NCBI GenBank assembly: GCA_047639575.1
Contig: JBLIOB010000024.1
Location: 1-25,538 of the forward strand
Reading direction: 5' to 3'
Length of the DNA stretch: 25,538 nt
Source of the DNA: JBLIOB01 sp047639575
GTDB lineage: Bacteria > Bacteroidota > Bacteroidia > Flavobacteriales_D > Parvicellaceae
In this document: one piece after another, positions 1 through 8,100 of the stretch
Position numbering within the stretch: the stretch's first letter is position 1
Layout of the letters: every line of letters starts with the position of its first letter
The notes under the pieces: model-generated
Database searches by the model: none
Seen by the model: the letters and a program-made list of their open reading frames with translations, nothing else
What the model was told of the DNA's origin: nothing
Program-made: the position numbers and the translations under genes

Positions 1-226
1 TTATCTGCTGCGATACTGAAAACGTAGTTATTCGCTAGCCCTTGCTCGGTGGTATAAGTTATAAAGGAGTTGCCATCATACTTACTCACCCCTCCGCCAG
101 AAGTTCCGAACCAAAGGTTTCCGATTTTATCTGCTGCGATACTTAAAACTACGTTATTCGCTAGCCCTTGATCGGTGGTATAAGTTATAAAGGAGTTGCC
201 ATCATACTTACTCACCCCTCCGCCTT
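1..226 (-). repeat. Tandem 126-bp repeats coding propeller blades
   Basis: Positions 1-98 and 127-224 are nearly identical (I count about five differences in 98 bases). This gives a 126-bp, 42-codon period. A third, diverged copy lies at about 218-320. The near-identity of the first two suggests recent duplication or gene conversion within the propeller gene; the array may continue past the left edge. Confidence 0.85.
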
Positions 227-539
227 GAGTAGCAAACCATATATTACCCTCACTATCGCAAACCGTAGTTTTACCATAATTAACAGCATCCATTGCCAAA
301 CCATCATCGCTGGTGTAAGTAGCAAAATTGCTTTTTCCTTGAGCTACGTTGGGGGCAAAGGGGGTTACTTTTGGTTTGGTCTTCGACAGGCTCAGACTGA
401 CAACCTCTGGAGCTTTTCGAGTATTAGTTTCTACTATTTTGGGTTGTAAGGTGTCGGGGAGTTGGCTAATAGTAACTAATGTTTGCGCGTTAATGCCAAA
501 AGCAATTAATAAACAGTAGAGTAGAACCAGTTTTTTCAC
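1..539 (-). CDS. Secreted two-component-regulator-type propeller protein, N-terminal part (runs off the left edge)
   Basis: About 179 N-terminal residues are visible; the gene continues beyond position 1. It opens with GTG at 539 and a signal peptide (MKKLVLLYCLLIAFGINAQ, cleavage probably before or after the Gln). A linker of about 50 residues follows. Then come about 42-residue repeats of the Reg_prop type, with core GNLWFGTSGGGVSKYDG followed by a TYTTEQGLANN-like stretch and an SIAADK-like stretch. In this family such repeats stack into seven-bladed beta-propellers at the periplasmic end of hybrid sensor kinases, or form stand-alone exported proteins. The part that would decide between these is outside the window. 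No ATG start is available, and the GTG directly precedes the Lys-rich n-region, so the start is fairly secure. Two neighbouring repeats are nearly identical at DNA level, and an interspersed repeat lies in the linker. Confidence 0.75.
   Translation of the reverse strand, partial: MKKLVLLYCLLIAFGINAQTLVTISQLPDTLQPKIVETNTRKAPEVVSLSLSKTKPKVTPFAPNVAQGKSNFATYTSDDGLAMDAVNYGKTTVCDSEGNIWFATQGGGVSKYDGNSFITYTTDQGLANNVVLSIAADKIGNLWFGTSGGGVSKYDGNSFITYTTEQGLANNYVFSIAAD
381..403. repeat. Short interspersed repeat with core CTTCGACAGGCTCAG
   Basis: The stretch starts CTTCGACAGGCTCAG and ends CTGACAA. This core resembles a short sequence that recurs in many copies, inside and between genes, in many Bacteroidota genomes. 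Here it lies in frame in the linker of the propeller gene and is read as VVSLSLSK on the minus strand. Only one copy is in this window, so its repetitive nature rests on general knowledge and not on this sequence. Confidence 0.5.
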
Positions 540-674
540 TATCGAAAGATAATATTTTTTTGTTAAAGTTGTAGGCGATAGCCCTGAGGAATAAGCCCCC
601 CATGGTTGCAGTCTCAGTTATTTTCCGCAACTTTACCCAGCCCATTATAATCCTTATTAAAAATAATTTTCATC

Positions 675-1697
675 ATGAAAGCTGCAGTCTTAACGACCAA
701 AGGTGATGCGCTAAACGCGTTTCAAATTCAAGAAGTTCCTAAACCATCCCCAGAAGGACTACAAGTGTTAATTAAAGTAGAAGCATTTGGGCTCAATTTT
801 GCCGATGTAATGGCTAGAAATGGCCTATACAAAGATGCTCCACCTATGCCCTCAATATTAGGTTATGATGTGGTTGGAGAAGTTGTTGAATCTGGCTCAG
901 ATGAGTATCAACACTTAATTGGTAAACGAGTAGTTGCCATGACCCGATTCGGAGGTTATGCTGAATTCGCAGTTACTGATGCCCGAGCCTGTGCCGTAAT
1001 TTCAGATCAAATGGAAGCAGGAGTAGCGGCAGCTTTGGCAACACAATATTGCACGGCCTATCGTGCTGCTTATGAAGCTGTGAATTTATTCGAAGGAGAC
1101 CATGTGTTAATTCATGCCTCTGCTGGTGGAGTAGGAACTGCATTAACTCAGTTGGCTAAACTAAAAGGATGTACTGTTTATGGAACATCTGGTAGTGATG
1201 CTAAATTTGATTACTTACGAAAAAATGGTGTCGATTTCCCAATTAATTATCAAACTCAAGACTACGCACAAGAAATTTTAAAGCATTCGAATGGCAAAAA
1301 ATTGCAGGTAGCTTTTAATTCTGTTGGTGGCAGTACTTTTAAGAAAGATTACAACTTATTAGAAAAAGGTGGAACATCAGTTTTATATGGTGTTGCAGAA
1401 CGGTCTGGCAAAAAAGGTGGAGGATTCGCTACGCTTCAATTGGCTTGGAGATTTGGCGTGATGTCACCGATCCAATTCCTCATTAATTCAAATGGAATTA
1501 TTGGAATTAACATGCTCCACGTTGCTGACAATCAGCCTTTAGTTATTAAGAGATGTCTTGAAGAAGTAGTTAAAATGACGGAATCAGGCGCATTAAAACC
1601 GCAAATAGGAGGTGAATATGCCGTTGACGAAATTGGTGAAGCTCATGCGTTTCTAGAAAGCAGAAAATCAACAGGTAAAATTGTGGTCAAGTGGTAA
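675..1697 (+). CDS. VAT-1-like zinc-free NAD(P)H:quinone oxidoreductase (MDR superfamily)
   Basis: The 340-residue length is normal for medium-chain dehydrogenase/reductases. The N-terminal GroES-like domain (about 1-120) has GLNFADVMARNGLY, a signature of the quinone reductase/VAT-1 branch. The cofactor domain carries the Rossmann nucleotide loop HASAGGVGTALTQLAK (about 147-162). The cysteines that bind structural and catalytic zinc in alcohol dehydrogenases are absent, as in zinc-free quinone reductases. The C-terminus (ESRKSTGKIVVKW) is the usual family ending. The expected role is NAD(P)H-dependent reduction of quinones or other alpha,beta-unsaturated carbonyls in the cytosol; the substrate cannot be read from sequence. 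It stands alone, convergent with hemD, with a shared terminator between. The ATG at 675 places the usual MKAAVLT start at the N-terminus. Confidence 0.88.
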   Translation: MKAAVLTTKGDALNAFQIQEVPKPSPEGLQVLIKVEAFGLNFADVMARNGLYKDAPPMPSILGYDVVGEVVESGSDEYQHLIGKRVVAMTRFGGYAEFAVTDARACAVISDQMEAGVAAALATQYCTAYRAAYEAVNLFEGDHVLIHASAGGVGTALTQLAKLKGCTVYGTSGSDAKFDYLRKNGVDFPINYQTQDYAQEILKHSNGKKLQVAFNSVGGSTFKKDYNLLEKGGTSVLYGVAERSGKKGGGFATLQLAWRFGVMSPIQFLINSNGIIGINMLHVADNQPLVIKRCLEEVVKMTESGALKPQIGGEYAVDEIGEAHAFLESRKSTGKIVVKW

Positions 1698-1716
1698 TTA
1701 CTCGATCGCTGTAAAT

Positions 1717-1756
1717 AAAAAAATGCCCACCCGCATAATGCAGATCGGCATTTTTA
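1717..1756. terminator. Bidirectional intrinsic terminator between the quinone oxidoreductase gene and hemD
   Basis: The arms AAAAATGCC (1719-1727) and GGCATTTTT (1747-1755) pair perfectly around a 19-base loop. The A and T tracts give a U-run in either direction. It sits between two convergent stop codons (1697 on + and 1778 on -). Confidence 0.8.
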
Positions 1757-1777
1757 TGGTTAGTGCTTAATAGCAGC

Positions 1778-2524
1778 TTATTTCTTGCTTACTTCTTTTA
1801 CAAATTTTTCAATAGCCATTGTCATTGATGGAAACTCGGGTTGTGGAGCTCTAACATCTATTCGAAGTCCCGCATCTTCAACAGCGGTAGCAGTCGTGTT
1901 TCCATACACCGCTATCTTGGTACCATTTTGAGTAAAGTCTGGGAAGTTTTTATAAAGTGATTCGATTCCTGAAGGACTGAAAAATACGAGCATGTCATAT
2001 TTCACGTCTTCTAAATCTGACAAATCACTACATACCGTTTTATATAATGTAGCATTTGTAAAAGCCAATCCAAGTTCTTCCAATTGTTGAGGGATCACTT
2101 TTCTTTGAATGTCAGAACAAGGAACTAGGAAAGTTTCTTTTTTATTCTTCTTCAAGACGTCCGTCATATCCTCAATGGTCCTATTACCATGAAAGATTTT
2201 TCTTTTACGATAAACAACATATTTCTGAAGGTAATATGCCACTGCTTCTGAGATACAGAAGTATTTCATACTATCAGGGACAGCATATCTCATTTCTTCA
2301 GCAATACGGAAATAGTGATCTATAGCATTTCTACTGGTAAGAATAACAGCCGTATGCTTGGCAAGGTCAATTCTTTCTTTCCGAAACTCTTGAGCTTCAA
2401 TTCCTTCAATATGAATGAATGATCTAAAATCAATCTTCAACTTGTACTTATCAGCCAAAGAAAAGTAAGGTGACTTTTCATTTTCTGGTCTTGGCTGCGA
2501 CACTAAAATAGATTTAACGCTCAT
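1778..2524 (-). CDS. hemD: Uroporphyrinogen-III synthase, stand-alone copy
   Basis: The 248-residue protein has HemD architecture: an N-terminal half with ILVSQPRPE and AVILTSRNAIDHYF, and a second half with LVFFSPSGIESLYKNFP, then TKIAVYGNTTATAVEDAG and a C-terminal helix. HemD cyclises hydroxymethylbilane with inversion of ring D to give uroporphyrinogen III, the branch point to heme and sirohaem. ATG at 2524 is preferred over TTG at 2527. It lies 44 bases downstream of the DUF4271 gene on the same strand, so the two are probably cotranscribed, a pairing I recognise from other Bacteroidota. A second HemD domain is fused to HemC at 6565-8100, so at least one of the two could be specialised or redundant. 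The family is weakly conserved in sequence, so the call rests on the motif pattern and the context. Confidence 0.85.
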   Translation of the reverse strand: MSVKSILVSQPRPENEKSPYFSLADKYKLKIDFRSFIHIEGIEAQEFRKERIDLAKHTAVILTSRNAIDHYFRIAEEMRYAVPDSMKYFCISEAVAYYLQKYVVYRKRKIFHGNRTIEDMTDVLKKNKKETFLVPCSDIQRKVIPQQLEELGLAFTNATLYKTVCSDLSDLEDVKYDMLVFFSPSGIESLYKNFPDFTQNGTKIAVYGNTTATAVEDAGLRIDVRAPQPEFPSMTMAIEKFVKEVSKK

Positions 2525-2568
2525 CAAGTATAATTAAAAAGGGTTCCTGGTTAGTCCAATCCCAACTT

Positions 2569-3450
2569 TTAACCAATCAGCAGTTTAATAATAACGACCA
2601 AAGGCAAAAATTCGAGGGTGCAAAGGTACAAAAATAAATACAATGGAGGAACGGAATCGTTAATTCCTATTAGAATTGACTTCACTAATCTATAAATGTA
2701 GAGCAAGCCAATTAAACCATACGCAAAAAACAGAACGTACTCTTTAAGGTTCGGCTGCACGAATGTCAAGGTAAATACAATTGGCAATAGTAAAATCCCA
2801 ACTTGATGAGTGAAAAATAAAATGTTATACCTGAAGGCTGTAATGCCCCTATCCTCCCCGATCGCAATTTTTGTTGCCCAGGTTGAAGCTAATTTAATGA
2901 GGTATGAAAAGGTAATTACTAGGAACAATATTCCGAATGTTATAAGATTCTGATTCGGCACATTTACAGCAATATCCACACTCAATCGATCCAAACTATA
3001 AAAAGCAACAATGCTTAAAACCAAAAAGAAATTAATAGTCATGATAATTGCAGAAGCGCTGGAAATAATCAATCCGTCTTGAAAAGGCTGGATCACCGAA
3101 TTCCCCTTATAAAATGTTGTAAGTAGAAACCTGAATTTAACAGGCTGTCTAAATTTAACCACAGCCAGCATCAACAAACAAAGTAAAAGGACAGAAGAAA
3201 TTACTGTCTGACCGTCAAAAGAATTGCTTTTATGAGCAGGTGAATCTGGGTAATTTTGACTTTGCGTTGACGTAAGCAATTCAATGCTCTCATTTGACTT
3301 TTCCCTAGCCTCTAGTTTCACATAATGCTCCTTAACTACCTCAGCAAGGGAGTCACGGTAAATCTGATAAACAGAATCGCGGTTATATGTATTATAATCT
3401 AATGGCATATTTAAAAACTCAAAATTAGGAACTTTAAGCATTGCGCTCAT
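2569..3450 (-). CDS. DUF4271 family integral membrane protein
   Basis: The first roughly 80 residues are polar. After them come about six hydrophobic segments, e.g. TVISSVLLLCLLMLAVV, IIMTINFFLVLSIVAFY, LITFGILFLVITFSYLI, VGILLLPIVFTLTF, FFAYGLIGLLYIYRLV and a last one after the conserved-looking FLYLCTLEFLPL. This matches the DUF4271 family of Bacteroidota, which is typically found beside hemD. No function is established. I place the start at ATG 3450 (293 residues). A TTG at 3471 and an ATG at 3441 are alternatives that change only the polar N-terminus. The gene is divergent from glutaryl-CoA dehydrogenase. The partnership with hemD hints at a link to tetrapyrrole handling, but that is inference from adjacency alone. 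Confidence 0.75.
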   Translation of the reverse strand: MSAMLKVPNFEFLNMPLDYNTYNRDSVYQIYRDSLAEVVKEHYVKLEAREKSNESIELLTSTQSQNYPDSPAHKSNSFDGQTVISSVLLLCLLMLAVVKFRQPVKFRFLLTTFYKGNSVIQPFQDGLIISSASAIIMTINFFLVLSIVAFYSLDRLSVDIAVNVPNQNLITFGILFLVITFSYLIKLASTWATKIAIGEDRGITAFRYNILFFTHQVGILLLPIVFTLTFVQPNLKEYVLFFAYGLIGLLYIYRLVKSILIGINDSVPPLYLFLYLCTLEFLPLVVIIKLLIG

Positions 3451-3535
3451 CGACCAAAGGGAGATAATCAAACCTTTTATTTAACAATTATCAATGAATC
3501 AGTTATAAACACTTCTTCTTGAACCACATTTTGGC

Positions 3536-3543
3536 TACTTTTG
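3536..3543 (+). promoter_or_regulatory. Candidate -7 box (TACTTTTG) of the glutaryl-CoA dehydrogenase gene
   Basis: TACTTTTG is a full match to the Bacteroidota -7 consensus TAnnTTTG, 19 bases before the ATG at 3563. The -33 element is poor: a TTG lies at 3519-3521 with a spacer of only 14, and TTC runs at 3513-3518 fit the spacing better. The call rests on the -7 match and its position. Confidence 0.5.
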
Positions 3544-3562
3544 GCACAACAAATTAAGACAA

Positions 3563-4741
3563 ATGAGCACAGATAGATTTGAAGCACACGATTATTATTT
3601 AATGGATGAGCTTTTAACCGAAGAACATAAGTTAATTAGAGACGCTGCTAGGGCTTGGGTAAAGAAAGAAGTGAGTCCAATTATTGAAGATTGTTTTGAA
3701 AATTGTGATTTCCCGAAACACATTCTTCCAGGACTTGGTGAAATTGGTGCATTCGGTCCATATATCCCAGTAGAATATGGTGGAGCGGGTTTAGACCAGA
3801 TCTCATATGGTTTGTTAATGCAAGAATTAGAAAGATGCGATTCTGGGTTAAGATCCACTGCATCTGTTCAAAGTTCTTTAGTAATGTACCCTATTTGGAA
3901 GTACGGGTCTGAAGAACAAAAACAAAAATTCCTACCCAAATTAGCTTCTGGCGAATGGCTAGGATGTTTCGGATTAACTGAACCGGATCATGGTTCTAAT
4001 CCAAGCGGGATGGTTACCAATTTTAAAGACATGGGCGATCATTACTTATTGAATGGCGCTAAAATGTGGATCTCGAATTCACCTCTTTCACAAGTTGCTG
4101 TTGTATGGGCTAAAGATGAAAATGGAAGAATCCATGGTCTGCTTGTTGAAGAAGGAATGGAAGGCTTTACTGCTCCTGAAATGCATGGAAAACATTCTTT
4201 AAGAGCTTCAATCACCGGTGAACTTATCTTTGATAATGTAAAAATTCCAAAAGAAAACTTACTTCCAGGAAGAAGTGGTCTTGGTGCTCCTCTTTCTTGT
4301 TTGGATAGTGCGCGCTACGGAATCGCATGGGGTGCAATAGGCGCTGCTATGGACTGTTACGATTCTGCTTTAAGATATTCTAAAGAAAGAATTCAATTTG
4401 ACAGACCAATTGGTGGATTCCAATTGACACAGAAAAAACTAGCTGAGATGATTACTGAAATCACGAAAGCTCAATTACTAACTCATCGTCTTGGTGTATT
4501 AAGAGATGAAGGACGAGCTACTTCAGCAATGATATCAATGGCCAAGCGAAACAATGTTGATATGGCTCTTAAAATTGCTCGTGAAGCAAGACAAATTCAT
4601 GGTGCAATGGGCATTACGAATGAGTATAGCATTATGAGGCATATGGCCAATTTGGAGTCAGTTATAACTTATGAAGGAACGCATGATATTCATTTGTTAA
4701 TTACTGGTTTAGATGTTACTGGTATTAGTGCATTTAAGTAG
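3563..4741 (+). CDS. gcdH: Glutaryl-CoA dehydrogenase (decarboxylating acyl-CoA dehydrogenase)
   Basis: The 392-residue protein matches the acyl-CoA dehydrogenase fold: helical N-domain 1-130, beta domain with the FAD loop GCFGLTEPDHGSNPSGM (134-150) and WIS (169-171), and a helical C-domain with RIQFDRPIGGFQ (276-287). Features typical of the glutaryl-CoA branch are RSTASVQSSLVMYPI (97-111), with an Arg and Ser at the substrate pocket, and VITYEGTHDIH (367-377), with Glu371 as the catalytic base. The enzyme oxidises and decarboxylates glutaryl-CoA to crotonyl-CoA in lysine and tryptophan breakdown, passing electrons to an electron-transfer flavoprotein. It is a single-gene unit with its own -7 box and terminator, divergent from DUF4271. 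Other acyl-CoA dehydrogenases end differently, so the specific assignment is good. Confidence 0.92.
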   Translation: MSTDRFEAHDYYLMDELLTEEHKLIRDAARAWVKKEVSPIIEDCFENCDFPKHILPGLGEIGAFGPYIPVEYGGAGLDQISYGLLMQELERCDSGLRSTASVQSSLVMYPIWKYGSEEQKQKFLPKLASGEWLGCFGLTEPDHGSNPSGMVTNFKDMGDHYLLNGAKMWISNSPLSQVAVVWAKDENGRIHGLLVEEGMEGFTAPEMHGKHSLRASITGELIFDNVKIPKENLLPGRSGLGAPLSCLDSARYGIAWGAIGAAMDCYDSALRYSKERIQFDRPIGGFQLTQKKLAEMITEITKAQLLTHRLGVLRDEGRATSAMISMAKRNNVDMALKIAREARQIHGAMGITNEYSIMRHMANLESVITYEGTHDIHLLITGLDVTGISAFK

Positions 4742-4761
4742 CCGGTAATTATCTTATTGCG

Positions 4762-4793
4762 AAAAGAGGGTTTATAATGATCCTCTTTTTTTT
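4762..4793 (+). terminator. Intrinsic terminator of the glutaryl-CoA dehydrogenase gene
   Basis: AAAAGAGG (4762-4769) pairs perfectly with CCTCTTTT (4782-4789) around a 12-base loop, followed by more T's to 4793. It starts 20 bases after the stop codon. On the other strand the T-run is short (four), so it is mainly a plus-strand terminator. Confidence 0.8.
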
Positions 4794-4890
4794 GCACTTA
4801 TAATTAAAAGTTGTGGAATTCCTATTCACAAAACTCATAAACGTTAAATGTCATTAGGCTAGAGCGGCTTTTCAAATGGAGGACCCTTTT

Positions 4891-6501
4891 TTAGTGCTTA
4901 GAAATTCGATAAACATTTCTTACGCCATTCGAGACTAGTTCGACTATGTAGATGCCTGTTCTAGTATTAGCTAAATCAATAGTGGTATAAACACTACCAT
5001 TTGTTGAAACCACCTCATTCGCAACTTCTTGGCCAAGCGTGTTATAAACAGAAATTTCTATGTCCGCATTAAGCTCTATCCCTAATGATCCGGCAATCGT
5101 AATCTGGTTTGTGAACGGATTCGGATAAACCGACAAATTATCGAAAGACAAATCAGCTAATCCAGAAACGTTAATGGTCAATGCATCTGATTCAAACTGA
5201 CATCCATATTGATTGGTTGTTATCACTTGGTAAACTCCACTTTGAGTTGGAACTATTGTTTGTGAAGTAGCTCCTATTATTTGAACTCCATCTAAGTACC
5301 ATTCATAGCTATCAGCCGCAGTTGAAGTTAATGTTGTGCCATCAAACGATAATTCTGGTCTAATTGGAACAAACGGTTTAATTACACCAACCGAATCCAC
5401 TAGCACTCCATTCTCATCTTTACATACATAATAACAAGTATCTCCTTTGATGTTGAATTTCACATATTGGTTGATGTAAAGTTCATTCTGAATATTGGGA
5501 GCATTGCTATTCGTATTAAAGTCTAATGTAGTAGCTCCTGCTCCCCCTGAAATAATATAATGCACTCCGTTGTATTCACCTCTCTGGTAACAATGAGAGT
5601 GACCATTCAAAACAAAGTCAACTCCATAAGACTCAAACGCTGGAACCAAATCTGTTCTCATGTCCACATTACCTTCATATAAATAATAAGGCTGGAACGG
5701 AATATAATAAAGGGCATCCCATGCATTAGTCCACGGTGGGTGATGAAAGAAAACATACAGCCATTGTCTGTCATTGCATTTAAATTCATCTAACATCCAT
5801 TCGTATTGATCCGATCCAACTGAATAATCAGCATTTGAGTTTAGGCACACGAATTTCGAATTTCCCCAGGTAAAAGAATAGTACTCTTCCGTACTCGTTG
5901 GGTTGTTTGTTGGCAGGTAGAACGCGTCTAAGTAAGTATCTCCATTATCCGCAATAATATCATGATTTCCAATACACGTATAATGACATGACTGTTTAAG
6001 TATATCTTTATAAACTCCGAAAAATACATTTTCATAATCGTCACCAACACCCTGATCAATGTCTCCAGCTACTACACCGAAGTCTGCATTTTCAGCTAAC
6101 ATTAATGCCGCTATATCATTTTGAATTGTGTTGTTATAACCACAATCTCCATAGTGTAAGAATGTAATGTCTGTTAAAGAGTCTGGTTTTGCTGTGTAAA
6201 AACTATCAATTGCGGATAAGAAGCCAGCATCCGTAGATGTTTGGTAGAAGTATTTCGAATTTGAAGTCAAGCCACTTAAATCGAAGAAGTGTTTTGTTGT
6301 GGCTGTTGGATTTGAAGCTACATTGATCAAGCTAAACGGATCATCACCATACATGATAGTGCCTATTTCTGGGTTTACTGTTCTCCAAGCGATAGTAGCT
6401 GCAGTTTCGGTTGGACGTTGAATTATATTGTAGCGCGTAGTTACTTGAGCATTCACAAATAACGGGGAAATCAAGACAAATAATAGTATAAATCGGAGCA
6501 T
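4891..6501 (-). CDS. Secreted purple-acid-phosphatase-like metallophosphoesterase with type A T9SS sorting domain
   Basis: The 536 residues contain a signal peptide (1-19, ending VNAQ), an N-terminal fibronectin-like domain (about 20-105) as in purple acid phosphatases, and a calcineurin-type metallophosphoesterase domain (about 110-320). An Ig-like domain (about 385-445, WYLDGVQIIG) and a C-terminal type A sorting domain (about 455-536, LSVYPNPFTNQ... YRISKH) follow. Metal ligands are visible: Asp119 (GDCG), Asp147 (GDID), Asn179-His180 (GNHD), His253/254 (FFHHPP) and His301/His303 (NGHSH). Export by Sec, then T9SS through the outer membrane, with cleavage of the C-terminal domain, is the known route for such proteins. 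It probably scavenges phosphate from extracellular monoesters; the substrate is not known. It starts 63 bases after the hemCD stop, so read-through from the hem operon is possible. Confidence 0.88.
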   Translation of the reverse strand: MLRFILLFVLISPLFVNAQVTTRYNIIQRPTETAATIAWRTVNPEIGTIMYGDDPFSLINVASNPTATTKHFFDLSGLTSNSKYFYQTSTDAGFLSAIDSFYTAKPDSLTDITFLHYGDCGYNNTIQNDIAALMLAENADFGVVAGDIDQGVGDDYENVFFGVYKDILKQSCHYTCIGNHDIIADNGDTYLDAFYLPTNNPTSTEEYYSFTWGNSKFVCLNSNADYSVGSDQYEWMLDEFKCNDRQWLYVFFHHPPWTNAWDALYYIPFQPYYLYEGNVDMRTDLVPAFESYGVDFVLNGHSHCYQRGEYNGVHYIISGGAGATTLDFNTNSNAPNIQNELYINQYVKFNIKGDTCYYVCKDENGVLVDSVGVIKPFVPIRPELSFDGTTLTSTAADSYEWYLDGVQIIGATSQTIVPTQSGVYQVITTNQYGCQFESDALTINVSGLADLSFDNLSVYPNPFTNQITIAGSLGIELNADIEISVYNTLGQEVANEVVSTNGSVYTTIDLANTRTGIYIVELVSNGVRNVYRISKH

Positions 6502-6564
6502 GAATTGTGTTTTGTAAGAGGCGTAAATATAAGAAGAATAACCCTTTTTAAACTAAATGATTCC

Positions 6565-8100
6565 TTATAGTCTATTCACCTGGTCAATCATACTTAACAG
6601 AGTTCCCTCTTTTGCTTGAATTGACTTTATACCAAAAGCAAGCAAAGACTTCTTAGTACTAGGGCCAATTGCGATTACAATTGCCTCATCTGGAATACTA
6701 TTGCAGCTTACAAAAGATTCAACATTGGATGGGCTAGTAAATAAGTACAAATCTTGATCTGCAATTTCAATTTCTAGTTTTACAGTCCGGTACGATTCTA
6801 TGTTTTGAATTTGAGTTGGTGGCAAAACCTTCTGGATGCTTTTTAAGCTTAAATCGCTAATTGGAAAACATGCTGTTTCAGAAGCCAGCACAGCTTTAAA
6901 GCTAGCTGCTACTTCATTAGGCGGTCCGGACCCTACAAAATCTGGTGTAGCAAACTTAGCCGCTAATCTTGCAGTTGCTTGACCCATCGCAGCAAATTTC
7001 CGCTGGCTTGATCCTCCGTTTTCAAAATAACTTTTAACAGAATTTCCAGAAGAAAAGAACACCCAATCGGTAATTGGAAAATCTTCTTTTTGAAACTGAA
7101 CCGCAATTAAACTTTGTGCAACTGCGTCTATTTGATTGTGCTTAAAATAACGCAGAATGAAATGATCTTTTGAAAGGTCTCTGCTTATAAAGACACGTTT
7201 AAATGGATCTTTTTTTTTTAAGGCCTCGACCGTAGTTGAAGCTAATTCAATGTTATTTCCAGTTAATTGGACCCTGGTTGGCATTTGCTCCCAATCTTCA
7301 GCCATAGAAGCCCACAAGTTAAAATGATCTCCATCCGTTTCAACATAAACTCCCAGAGGCAACTGGCACCCGCCCTGAAATAGGTTTAATACTTTTCGTT
7401 CTATCTCAATGCGATTGGCCGTTTCATTATCGTTGATACTAGAAAGGATTTCAGCTAATTCCGTGTCTTCTTTTCTGATTTGAAGACCTAGTGCACCTTG
7501 TGCCGGTGCTGGAATAAATTCTTTAGGATTTAAGACTTCTACGTGAAAAGTAGAAAGATCTAAACCTAACCTATCAACACCAGCTTTAGCTAACATTATG
7601 GCGTCAAATGGACCTTCAACTAATTTTTCAATTCTAGTAGGAACGTTGCCCCGAATATCCATCAATTCGATATCTGGTCTGAAGGCTTTTAATTGATTCT
7701 TCCTCCTTGCGGAAGAGGTTCCTACAATCGCATTTCTAGGCAAAGAAAATTGATTCTCTGGCGATACCTTGTCCTTTTTAATCAGTAATATGTCATTCAC
7801 GGCTGCACGCTCTGGAATAGCAGCAATAACTAATCCGTCTGGCGGAGTTGTTTCCAAATCTTTATGTGAATGAACCGCAATATCCACTGTTCCAGATAAT
7901 AGTTGTTCTTCAATTTCTTTAGTGAAAAATCCTTTCCCCTCTAGCTTATCGAAGCTTAAGTGTTGAATTTTATCTCCTTGTGTTTTAATGATGTTTATCG
8001 TTACCCGATGGCCTAACTTTTCAAGTTCAGACTTGGTATAATTTGCTTGCCATAAGGCAAGATCACTGCCCCTTGATCCGATAATAATGGACTTAGACAT
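6565..8100 (-). CDS. hemC: Fused hydroxymethylbilane synthase / uroporphyrinogen-III synthase
   Basis: At 511 residues this is about 200 longer than a normal HemC. Residues 1-290 are porphobilinogen deaminase: GSRGSDLALWQA (8-19), HSHKDLETTPPDGL (77-90) with catalytic Asp81, GTSSARRKNQL (127-137), PAPAQGALG (197-205), and FQGGCQLPLG (241-250) with Cys245 for the dipyrromethane cofactor. Residues 300-511 look like HemD: RVFISRD, WVFFSSGNSVKSYF (346-359), LYLFTSPSNVESF (451-463) and IAIGPSTKKSLLAFG (477-490). The protein would polymerise four porphobilinogens and cyclise the product, passing unstable hydroxymethylbilane directly between domains. Its ATG overlaps the hemA stop by one base (TAATG), indicating translational coupling. 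A separate HemD lies at 1778-2524. The HemC part is certain; the HemD part is assigned by pattern. Confidence 0.9.
   Translation of the reverse strand: MSKSIIIGSRGSDLALWQANYTKSELEKLGHRVTINIIKTQGDKIQHLSFDKLEGKGFFTKEIEEQLLSGTVDIAVHSHKDLETTPPDGLVIAAIPERAAVNDILLIKKDKVSPENQFSLPRNAIVGTSSARRKNQLKAFRPDIELMDIRGNVPTRIEKLVEGPFDAIMLAKAGVDRLGLDLSTFHVEVLNPKEFIPAPAQGALGLQIRKEDTELAEILSSINDNETANRIEIERKVLNLFQGGCQLPLGVYVETDGDHFNLWASMAEDWEQMPTRVQLTGNNIELASTTVEALKKKDPFKRVFISRDLSKDHFILRYFKHNQIDAVAQSLIAVQFQKEDFPITDWVFFSSGNSVKSYFENGGSSQRKFAAMGQATARLAAKFATPDFVGSGPPNEVAASFKAVLASETACFPISDLSLKSIQKVLPPTQIQNIESYRTVKLEIEIADQDLYLFTSPSNVESFVSCNSIPDEAIVIAIGPSTKKSLLAFGIKSIQAKEGTLLSMIDQVNRL

Noticed and set aside
168..449. Plus-strand open frame of 93 codons at the left edge.
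   Set aside because: It is antisense to the propeller gene, which has a signal peptide and clear repeats in the minus frame. Part of it is the translation of the interspersed repeat.
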